Shown: one piece after another, positions 9,601 to 14,415 of the stretch | How the letters are laid out: every line of letters begins with the position of its first letter | Position numbering within the stretch: position 1 is the first letter of the stretch | From: Dunaliella salina | Taxonomy: Eukaryota; Chlorophyta; Chlorophyceae; Chlamydomonadales; Dunaliellaceae | Reading direction: 5' to 3' | Assembly (NCBI GenBank): GCA_002284615.2 | Contig: MU070302.1 | Location: 83,531-97,945 of the forward strand | DNA length: 14,415 nt | The notes under the pieces: model-generated | Database searches by the model: none | What the model saw: the letters and a program-made list of their open reading frames with translations, nothing else | Told to the model about the DNA's origin: nothing | Program-made: the position numbers and the translations under genes

Positions 9601-12600
9601 CTCCGTTCAGCTGCCCATATAGGCAGATATAGTGATGTAACCTTTCCCATGAGTAGTGAGGCTCTCAGTCAACCGCTCCAAAGTGATGTGTGGGGTAAGG
9701 TGCAGTTCTGGCCTGAGACCAGTTTGTGGTGTGCTGCCTGGAGCTCTCTGCATGATCTGGTTTCACTCATGCACACTTGTAAGCGAACTCTGTTGCTTGA
9801 AGCCCCTTTTGAAAAGAAACGAAAAAGCTACGCAGGCCGGAGGCTGCGTGCCTTAGGGAAGGTCCCCTAATCGGCCCCCCTTAGAATGCTTGAAAAATGC
9901 TTGACGACACCTCAAGCAAATTTGTAAAGGTAAAGCTTGGAACACACACCTTGAGGCTCTGGCTGACGGCATGCCTTTCCTGTGACCTTGGCTCAGGCGG
10001 TTCTGGCGGCCTTATCGCACCAGGTCCTCCTCCTCTGTCCATGAGCACACCACAGGCAGGCAGTGTGATGCCTGTGGCAGCCCGCTGCGGGATACGATTG
10101 TGAACTTCTCAGAGAGCCTGCCCTCAGATCAGATGGCTGCAGCTGTTGCTCACGCACGCTCGGCGGACGCCTGCATTGTGCTGGGTGAGCTAGGACGAGA
10201 GCGGGTTTGAATTTTCCTTTATTGCGGACTTGTCAGAGAGCCTGCCCTCAGATCAGATGTCTGCAGCTGCTGCCCTTGCGCACTCAGCAGATGCCTGCAT
10301 TGTGTTGGGGGTGAGCTGGGATGAGATTGGGTTTGAACTTTGTATTTTGTTTTCATAAGCTGTTCATCATAAGGTTGTTTGTACGACTGAGGAAGGGGCC
10401 ATGAGCACACCACAGGCAGGCAGTGTGATGCCTGTGGCAGCCCGCTGCAGGACGTGATCGTGAACTTTTTAGAGAGCTTGCCATCGGATCAGATGTCTGC
10501 AGCTGTTGCCCACGCGTGCTCAGCAGATGTCTGCATTGTGCTGGGTGAGCTGGACGAGAGCGGGTTAGGGTTGTGGGATTTCTTTATTTGAATTAAGCTG
10601 TTCATCATAAGGGCGCTTTCGTGCCTGAGCAAGAGGCTCCTCCTGGATGCAGGAACAATAGGAATCTTCAGTCGTGGCTCGTGCACTTTTCTTGAGTTGC
10701 CCAGAAGGAGGGCCCATTTACAATTCGGTTTGGATTGCCAATGATGTCGCCATCCCTCCAAAGTCACTGGGTTGACTGCATGGCTTGCATATTTCATTTA
10801 GAAAATGGGGGCAGCATGGCCATGCTTTTCATGTGTGCTCACATGCACATATTTTCAAAGGCAATAGCTTAAAATTCAAATGCCCCTGTGCAATCTGACA
10901 ACCGATTCTGATTTTCAATGTGTACAATGTCCTCGTAAAGCACCATGCAAGGCACATTTTGTGAAATCCTTCGAAATATGTTTCCTTCTTTGTACATTTG
11001 TGCATTTTGTAGATGACAGTACAGACCAGGGCGTGATTAAACAGCCTGCCCATATGCGTTTACGAGTACATGAATGCAAATCAAGGCTAGGTGCACCATC
11101 TTTCTCTTGCGCAAAGAAGGAAGGAGGAGGTCCTTGAAATGCAACAATTCCCCTGAAGCGAGAATATGGAAAGATTGGGCAGATGCAAAGGATTCAGCAG
11201 AGCTGAAAATTGCAGAGCATATAAAGTCAGTTACAGCCTTTTGCACAGAGCACCTTGACTCCTCCCTTCCCATGGTGCCAATACACACTTTTCATTGTAT
11301 GCGTTCTGGCATCTTTCAATTTACCAAAAGATGATCATGTCTCAGATGCAGTTAGAAACAGCGCTTGCTCTGCGCTCATGCCCTGCATCCTACATACGCA
11401 GGAAGCAGTTGCCGAGTCACTCCTGCGGCTGACCTGCCAGGTAAGTCATGAAGATGAGACACCAGAAGGCAAAGCCTTATTTAGGCTTGACCAACCTCCA
11501 AGGATCTCCTTATCGCAAATTAGTCTGGAGCCTAACCCTGCCATCCTGGGGGTGCGATTTCTTTTATCTCTCTCTTTTTTTTGGCTCCCTGCTACATGTT
11601 GCAACCTGTTGACGGTGCTCAATTCTGTTTTTGCACATTGATGGCAGGGTTGGCTTGTATCTAGTTGCTAAAGTTTTTTGTATCAGACACCAAGGAGGCT
11701 GTCCTGTTCTCAAGTCCCCTCGCTGGGGGCGTGTCTCCTTTTCCTTCGCTGGTGTATGAAAAGATTTTGTGCCTACGTAACTTATCTTTTTCTTTTCTTT
11801 TCTTTTCTTTTCTCTTCTTTCTTTTCTTTGCAGAGGCAGTGGTACTCCATGGTGGGCGTTTGGTCATCGTCAATTCACAGCGTACACCCCTGTAGGTTCT
11901 TGGTGACATCAGAAGTGCAAGACTTGCCCACCTGTTGCCACCTAAGAAACCAGCAGGCACAGAAGCTCCATAGTACTGCCATGGATGGGCTCGTTCACTG
12001 TTGCAAATGTTTGCAAATGGCATGTGACTACCTTTGGACAATATTTTGTAGCAGGATCCAAAGCACATGCAAAGTGGCACCGGGCAGCATAAGAAGAATG
12101 TGTTTCTGTTGGCACAATTCTTTCCATTTTTCCAGATCATCAATGCCTTGAAGTTTGTTTTGAAAAAATTGATTGGCCCAGTAGATTTAAAACAGTTCAT
12201 CACCTTGTCTGCCACCGGAATGCATGCCATTGCAGGGATGCCCTGGCAGATGTCCGAGTGTTTTGCAGGTAAGCATTAATTCTGACAGTGCGCCTCAGCT
12301 CCCCCTTCACCAACATAGCCTGCAATTGGGTGAACAAATTGCGCCCACAAATGGGTGCAAATACAAAAACTTGGGGGTGAAAAACTGTCTCAGGGTGGAG
12401 CTGTGGGCCTTTTTTGGGTGATCCACCAGGAGAGTGATCTGAGATCCTCAGATTTTTATGATTTTTTGGTGAACATGATATTGGATGGAATAAAAATGGT
12501 GGGCATGGTTATTTGAGGAAAAAATTGAAAAAGGTCACATCCAGTGGTTGGGGAAGTTGTCCACCTCTGGTATTTTTTGCTGTCAATGTTGTTGGTCAGG

Positions 12601-12896
12601 CTGCATTTGATGATTTAATTTACACCATCTTAATCTGACTGAGGGATCCAACGTGACAATCACCTTCACTCATCCAATCGTTGAGAACAAGCGTCATTGA
12701 CCTGGATGTGTGCAAGCCATTTTTGCAGCCATTTTTGCAGCCATTTTTGCAGGGATGCCATGCAGTCTTCAAACAATTTCATGGAATTCATCATCATTAT
12801 CAGCATCACCATTACCATCGCCATCACCATCAGCATCGGCATCAGCATTGTTGACAGCACCTGCGTCACCATCATCACCACCACCATGGCCATCAC

Positions 12897-12938
<42 letters not shown>

Positions 12939-12977
12939 TATCATTATCATTATCATAATCATCATTATCACCATCAC

Positions 12978-13046
<69 letters not shown>

Positions 13047-13719
13047 TATCATCATCATCACCATCATCCGCACCTGCCTTGCATTGGCTGCAGTCATCCT
13101 GGCAAAAATACAAACTTTTGAGGGATGTGCAAGTAGGCACCTATAGCATGCGCCTCTGCATGTTCTTCACGCTATGCACAGACTGGACAATTGCGCGAGG
13201 TTTATGCCCTCATCAAAAGCAGGTCGTCCCCATGAATAACTCACCCCCCTGCCAGCCAAACTGTCTCACTGAACTTCAAAATTCACCGTATCTCTGCACC
13301 CTCTGCACCCTTTGGGACCTGAAAAGTGCCTTGGATGGCTGATTTTTTGCTCTACAAGATGGTGTAAAGATGGTAGGAGTTGAGATGTGTGGAATTGTGC
13401 TTTAATCACTATGTCACGGGACCAAAACAGATGCCGTTCTTCAGCTGCTCCACCTTCTCATGCATTGCTTGTGTCTTCAATTAATACGACCAACAATTTG
13501 ATTGCCACAATGATGGATGATCTGGGCTTGACAGTGCCTCCGGCGCATGATCCGCTGAGGAAAAATGTTTTTCCTCTTACGCTGCAAATATTTTCTGTTC
13601 ACAGGACTGACAAGTTTATGGCCATGCTAATGGATGATCTGGGCTTGACAATTCCCCCAGTCCGCGATAAGCTGAGGGAGAAAGGTCAAAGCAAAGGACA
13701 CCTATGGCCGCCTGGATAG
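3574..13719 (+). CDS. SIRT6/SIRT7-type (class IV) sirtuin, ten coding exons, 305 aa
   Basis: NAD+-dependent protein deacylase of the Sir2 family. Exons: 3574-3644, 3931-4077, 4345-4408, 5319-5423, 9214-9311, 9997-10184, 11402-11440, 11834-11891, 12236-12268, 13605-13719. All introns are GT-AG and the phases join to 918 nt. Landmarks seen: FTGAGIST (65-72), [15 protein letters not shown] (74-88), LTHMAL (109-114), QNTDGLH (129-135) with the conserved Asn and Asp, ELHG (147-150) with catalytic His149, zinc cysteines 157/160 and 185/188 spaced by 24 residues, GSS (225-227), GGRLVIVN (244-251) and a helix ending LGL. GVWTL after the DFRGP motif and LRDTIVNF after the second CxxC point to the SIRT6/7 branch; known members are nuclear and act on chromatin or nucleolar targets, so nuclear chromatin is the inferred site here. 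At 305 aa it is shorter than human SIRT6 or SIRT7, mainly because it lacks long tails. Exons 2-10 are firm; exon 1 is less certain. I give no symbol because SIRT6 and SIRT7 features are mixed. Confidence 0.92.
3645..3930 (+). other. Sirtuin intron 1 with a diverged direct repeat
   Basis: GTAAAT to TACAG, 286 bases. AGTCAGAATGCGCAAGGCAG (from 3711) recurs as AGTCAGATTGCGCAAG plus AAAAGGCAG (3759-3783), and sequence before each copy (AATGTGCGG) also matches, so about 50 bases are tandemly duplicated. A long open frame on each strand covers the second half, but neither product resembles anything I know. Confidence 0.55.
3931..4077 (+). CDS. Sirtuin coding exon 2 (basic N-terminal helix and GAGIST)
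   Basis: Encodes residues 24-72 plus two bases of codon 73. A basic stretch with [18 protein letters not shown] leads into [11 protein letters not shown], the NAD-binding glycine motif of sirtuins. An in-frame TGA at 3905-3907 shows that the frame cannot continue upstream, so a splice acceptor must lie between there and the conserved part. Of the nearby AGs (3914, 3923, 3930), only the one ending at 3930 has the right phase for exon 1. Its pyrimidine tract is poor. The donor is AG|GTGAGC, a strong match. Confidence 0.85.
4078..4344 (+). other. Sirtuin intron 2
   Basis: GTGAGC to TTGCAG, 267 bases between the two halves of the GAGISTS motif. The split Ser codon AG|T is restored exactly by the splice. 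The acceptor is preceded by TTTTTTTTCTGTCAC, a good pyrimidine tract. Nothing else was seen. Confidence 0.85.
4345..4408 (+). CDS. Sirtuin coding exon 3 (GIPDFRGP)
   Basis: Encodes [18 protein letters not shown] then RGIQ, residues 73-94, the first Ser codon being split AG|T across intron 2. Acceptor TTGCAG, donor [17 protein letters not shown] is the cofactor-binding-loop signature of sirtuins, and the following GVWTL is characteristic of the SIRT6/7 branch. The exon ends in phase 0. Confidence 0.93.
4409..5318 (+). other. Sirtuin intron 3, no other content seen
   Basis: GTGTGT to TTCCCAG, 910 bases. Short frames are open by chance, and one + frame runs from exon 3 into the intron to 4600. 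An AATAAA at 4596-4601 is inside the intron and would matter only if transcripts ended early. No repeat or domain was recognised. Confidence 0.7.
5319..5423 (+). CDS. Sirtuin coding exon 4 (PTLTHMAL helix)
   Basis: 105 bases, 35 codons, phase 0 at both ends. It encodes the segment with [20 protein letters not shown] and ends FVISQ, which matches the sirtuin P-T-x-x-H-x-x-L helix and the VxSQ strand preceding the QN-x-D motif. Acceptor TTCCCAG, donor CAG|GTAGCT. The reading frame happens to stay open upstream into the intron to 5217, but the conserved block begins only after the acceptor. Confidence 0.92.
5781..5892. repeat. Two-copy 58-bp repeat with hairpin
   Basis: ACTGATGGGCTCCTCTTGG begins at 5811 and again at 5869, followed by TACAG or CACAG. 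Upstream, AGCCCCATCAGTA (5781-5793) is the near-perfect reverse complement of TACTGATGGGCT, so the first copy can fold into a hairpin. Lies within intron 4. Confidence 0.6.
6363..6506. repeat. 36-bp minisatellite built on GCATGCAT palindromes
   Basis: Four units start at about 6363, 6399, 6435 and 6471. The two middle units are practically identical and read CTGCATGCATCACCGCATGC followed by ATGGCTGTGTGCATTG. Each typical unit has two copies of the 8-bp palindrome GCATGCAT. Because 36 is divisible by 3, frames stay open on both strands and yield Cys/Ala/Met/His-rich repeats; these are by-products of the repeat inside an intron, not genes. Confidence 0.85.
7422..8657. repeat. Tandem duplication, unit about 575-660 bp
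   Basis: Copy 1 is 7422-7995 and copy 2 is 7996-8657. Both start ACATGCTTCGCTCAGG and end AGGTTCCAA. The offset is 574 at the start and 663 from 7483 on, because copy 2 has about 89 extra bases (near 8057-8145) after TAGATCACTG. Sequence from GAGCACCCAATGCTCACGG onward is highly similar, becoming more diverged after about 7890. No conserved protein frame is evident. Inside intron 4. Confidence 0.88.
8715..9075. repeat. Degenerate tandem repeat, period about 155 bp
   Basis: Three copies begin CCTGCACGCCAAGCATGAGGG, CCTGCACATCAAGTGTCAGGG and CCTGCACGCCGGGGCTCAGGG-like (near 8717, 8870 and 9029). The first two also share GCTGGGCA or ACTGGGCA, a GCCATGC, CAGCTACCAA and GGGGTGTT; the third is truncated. 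Offsets of the AGGGCG core are 152 and 159. Inside intron 4, close to exon 5. Confidence 0.65.
9214..9311 (+). CDS. Sirtuin coding exon 5 (catalytic His, first zinc pair)
   Basis: Encodes [20 protein letters not shown] then [12 protein letters not shown], residues 130-161, plus AG of codon 162. It holds the N-x-D residues that bind NAD, the ELHG motif with catalytic His149, and the first zinc pair Cys157/Cys160. The acceptor is ATGCAG and the donor AG|GTGAGT. Its partner Gln129 sits at the end of exon 4, so the QN-x-D motif is split by the 3.8-kb intron 4. Confidence 0.94.
9312..9996 (+). other. Sirtuin intron 5, no other content seen
   Basis: GTGAGT to GGCTCAG, 685 bases between the first and second zinc pairs. 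I searched it for an extra linker exon and did not need one: exon 6 read from 9997 supplies the whole 24-residue spacer. A short GTCAGTAGCAT doublet lies near 9331-9351. Confidence 0.8.
9997..10184 (+). CDS. Sirtuin coding exon 6 (second zinc pair)
   Basis: The longest exon: 62 full codons with one extra base at each end. It encodes an Arg/Ser-rich linker ([14 protein letters not shown]), [20 protein letters not shown] with the second zinc pair Cys185/Cys188, then [12 protein letters not shown] and the helix reaching SADACIVL before the NAD-binding Gly codon split G|GA. Acceptor GGCTCAG, donor CTGG|GTGAGC. This is the parent of the two downstream copies at 10227-10310 and 10399-10544. Confidence 0.92.
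10227..10310 (+). pseudogene. Partial tandem copy of sirtuin exon 6 (copy 2)
   Basis: Lies in intron 6. It resembles the 3' half of exon 6, with a readable [14 protein letters not shown] and SADACIVLG, and is followed by a donor-like GGGGTGAGC with extra G relative to exon 6. The zinc-pair half is missing and no acceptor is evident, so it is probably an untranslated exon relic. The intron sequence after its donor (GTGAGCTGGGATGAG) is also shared with copies 1 and 3, so the duplicated block includes intron. Offset from exon 6 is 124 bases. Confidence 0.85.
10399..10544 (+). pseudogene. Tandem copy of sirtuin exon 6 (copy 3), open and with donor
   Basis: Collinear with 10039-10184 over 146 bases, without indels, at an offset of 360. 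The first 50 bases are identical, then about 18 substitutions follow, which I count as roughly 11 synonymous and 7 non-synonymous. It keeps [12 protein letters not shown] with both cysteines, an open frame and the CTGG|GTGAGC donor. It lacks the first part of exon 6 with its acceptor. A CACAG at 10411-10415 could act as acceptor and would keep frame from exon 6 (G|GC) to exon 7. It is either a relic or an optional exon that inserts a second zinc-pair segment; the sequence alone cannot decide. Confidence 0.85.
10612..11401 (+). other. Distal part of sirtuin intron 6
   Basis: Follows the last exon 6 copy up to the acceptor ACGCAG of exon 7. The shared string AAGCTGTTCATCATAAGG, also found after copy 2 near 10357, marks the end of the duplicated intron sequence near 10611. 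The remainder holds no gene or repeat I recognise. Confidence 0.65.
11402..11440 (+). CDS. Sirtuin coding exon 7 (GSS NAD-binding motif, 39 nt)
   Basis: A 39-base exon entering and leaving in phase 2-base/1-base split form. Joined to exon 6 it gives [13 protein letters not shown], the sirtuin GSSLxVxPA block that contacts the adenine ribose of NAD. The usual Leu after GSS is Cys here. Acceptor TACGCAG, donor CCAG|GTAAGT. The last base completes a Glu codon with exon 8. Confidence 0.9.
11786..11833 (+). promoter_or_regulatory. Extended pyrimidine tract at the exon 8 acceptor
   Basis: Almost pure T/C with TTTTC repeated several times, ending CTTTGCAG at 11833. It is both a simple repeat and a very strong polypyrimidine tract for the splice acceptor. 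Length variation here could affect splicing strength. Confidence 0.7.
11834..11891 (+). CDS. Sirtuin coding exon 8 (GGRLVIVN strand)
   Basis: Encodes [19 protein letters not shown], residues 238-256, plus CT of a Leu codon. This is the last Rossmann-fold beta strand, usually GGxxVIVN(L)Q in SIRT6/7-like proteins, with Ser in place of the common Leu. The acceptor follows a pyrimidine tract of more than 40 bases. The donor CCCCT|GTAGGT avoids an in-frame TAG that would be read two bases later if the intron were retained. Confidence 0.9.
12236..12268 (+). CDS. Sirtuin coding exon 9 (33-nt micro-exon)
   Basis: 33 bases. Joined to its neighbours it gives [12 protein letters not shown], matching the family's pattern of D, a few residues, A-x-V/L-x-I before the C-terminal helix. 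Acceptor CATTGCAG, donor TTTTGCAG|GTAAGC. Without it the segment linking the VIVN strand to the last helix would be missing, while the frame at exon 10 would still be kept (33 is a multiple of 3), so skipping would be silent for frame. Confidence 0.85.
12716..12751. repeat. Three perfect 12-bp repeats
   Basis: GCCATTTTTGCA occurs three times in a row at 12716-12727, 12728-12739 and 12740-12751. Each contains a TTTTTGCAG acceptor-like string, but no coding sequence matching the sirtuin follows. Confidence 0.9.
12786..13070. repeat. ATC trinucleotide microsatellite
   Basis: About 285 bases of ATC repeat. The left part is interrupted (ACC, AGC, GCC variants), with two long pure runs at about 12895-12937 and 12979-13045. 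All frames on both strands are open across it, reading poly-Ile/Ser/His on + and poly-Asp/Met/Asn-like on -. These low-complexity frames are not genes. It sits in intron 9. Confidence 0.95.
13488..13560 (+). pseudogene. Decayed tandem copy of sirtuin exon 10
   Basis: Encodes [20 protein letters not shown] then DPLRKN, clearly related to exon 10 at an offset of 117 bases. Where exon 10 has the acceptor ACAG (13601-13604), this copy has ATAC (13484-13487), so the AG is gone and the copy should not be spliced in as an exon start. The frame stays open from it through intron sequence into exon 10. Confidence 0.85.
13605..13719 (+). CDS. Sirtuin coding exon 10 and stop
   Basis: Encodes [20 protein letters not shown] followed by a basic 17-residue tail and TAG at 13717-13719. 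The amphipathic helix ending DDLGL plus IPP is the usual end of the SIRT6/7 catalytic core. Acceptor TTCACAG after a T-rich tract. A diverged tandem copy lies 117 bases upstream (13488-13560). Confidence 0.9.
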
Positions 13720-14383
13720 GATGATTCTCCCTACAAGGAGCCAAGAAAGCATCACTGCTGGAAAGGAAATGCCTAAGGAAGGCAGCAGAACCACTTCCTG
13801 AGTTGAATTGAGTGGAAGATTATGCAGAGGGCTGAAGCATTGTGGAGCCCCTTGTCGTGAGGAGGCCCCCTGCGATGAGCTTGAGCTTTGTCTTTTTGAG
13901 AGTGTCTTGGCTGCGCCAGCCAAGTTCTGAGTTTGCTTTTGGTTCAGGGAAACTCTATAACATACTGCATGTTGTCGTTGAATAGCTTACACTGGCTTGC
14001 ACAGTCAGGGCGTCAAAATGCTTAGCAATTATGTTATGATGGAAGTTGTCACTTTCATCATTTTTTTTGTTACATTGACCCACGGAAATGACGATTTTCC
14101 ATTAGGGCCTTTGCTCCTTCATGAACAAAAAAGACCAGCAAAAGCTGGGACCTTAAGACAGAAAACCAAGAGGCAAGGTCCACTGGGAAAGACTGGCGCG
14201 AAGGCGAGCAAAATCCACTAGGAAGGACAGGGGGGCAGGGGCAAAGTACTGAAAGGAGAAAGGCTCGTTCAAAGTTCACTGCAGCAAAGGCAATTCTGCC
14301 GACAAGGCTAAGGAAACTACTCACTCACTAGCAGAGGCCAAACAAGGGACGACTCTGGTCTACAGGCTGGAACTGAAACGTGC

Positions 14384-14386
<3 letters not shown>
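13720..14386. other. 3' flank of the sirtuin gene
   Basis: From the stop codon to the AC repeat I see no AATAAA, no TGTAA and no further coding sequence; small open frames on both strands (for example 13997-14221 +) look like chance. The 3' untranslated region and its end cannot be placed from sequence alone. Confidence 0.6.

Positions 14387-14415
<29 letters not shown>
14387..14415. repeat. AC dinucleotide repeat running off the window
   Basis: A pure AC tract of 29 bases up to the window end; its true length is unknown. Confidence 0.95.

Larger units (their letters stand above)
12269..13604 (+). other. Sirtuin intron 9
   Basis: GTAAGC to TTCACAG, 1336 bases. It holds a 12-bp triplet repeat, the ATC microsatellite and the lost copy of exon 10, all listed separately. 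The stretches 12269-12715 and 13071-13487 show nothing further. Confidence 0.8.

Noticed and set aside
10020..10050. A 36-base mini-intron within exon 6 (GTCCTC to GGCAG)
   Set aside because: Reading straight through keeps the frame open and yields HEHTTGRQC, which matches the expected family sequence before the second zinc pair; the supposed intron is too short and its donor is weak.
11661..12230. 189-codon open frame on the minus strand
   Set aside because: Its Lys-rich part is the complement of the pyrimidine tract at the exon 8 acceptor, and it is antisense to exon 8.
12666..13146. Poly-Met, poly-Asp and poly-Ile open frames
   Set aside because: Translation of the ATC microsatellite in every frame; no conserved sequence around it.
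1..14415. CRISPR array, tRNA, rRNA or bacterial defence system
   Set aside because: No regularly spaced direct repeats with unique spacers, no tRNA arm sequences and no prokaryotic gene arrangement; the intron structure shows a eukaryote.

Overview
This is eukaryotic nuclear DNA. The main reason is one gene split by nine GT-AG introns; repeat-rich introns, microsatellites and a Ty3/gypsy reverse-transcriptase relic fit the same picture. The small exons, long introns and the retroelement would suit an intron-rich alga or a plant-lineage genome, but nothing here fixes the taxon, and I hold that placement loosely.

The one gene I can support runs on the + strand from 3574 to 13719. It encodes a SIRT6/SIRT7-type (class IV) sirtuin, an NAD+-dependent protein deacylase. 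No long open reading frame shows it, because it lies in ten coding exons of 33 to 188 bases. Joined at canonical GT-AG sites, the exons total 918 bases, exactly 305 codons plus a stop, and every intron phase agrees. All core sirtuin landmarks appear in order: [21 protein letters not shown], the QN-x-D motif, the ELHG catalytic histidine, two CxxC zinc pairs, the GSS NAD-binding motif and a GGRLVIVN strand. The tail end of the gene has been duplicated locally: exon 6 has two further tandem copies in the next intron, and exon 10 has a decayed copy just upstream that has lost its splice acceptor.

Layout. 1-3261 is a nest of mobile-element remains. A large imperfect inverted repeat (about 97-392 against 1171-1806, resuming at about 3190) encloses a reverse-transcriptase relic on the minus strand. 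The right arm is interrupted by an element with TTA target duplications and 15-bp terminal inverted repeats (1809-3186), which itself contains a second inverted-repeat-bounded element (2437-3049). 3262-3573 is the 5' flank of the sirtuin, with a 27-bp tandem repeat carrying a palindrome. 3574-13719 is the sirtuin gene. Its 3.8-kb intron 4 holds a 36-bp GCATGCAT minisatellite, a roughly 660-bp tandem duplication and a degenerate 155-bp repeat; intron 9 holds a long ATC microsatellite. 13720-14415 is 3' flank, ending in an AC dinucleotide repeat. No rRNA, tRNA, CRISPR array or bacterial-type operon was seen.
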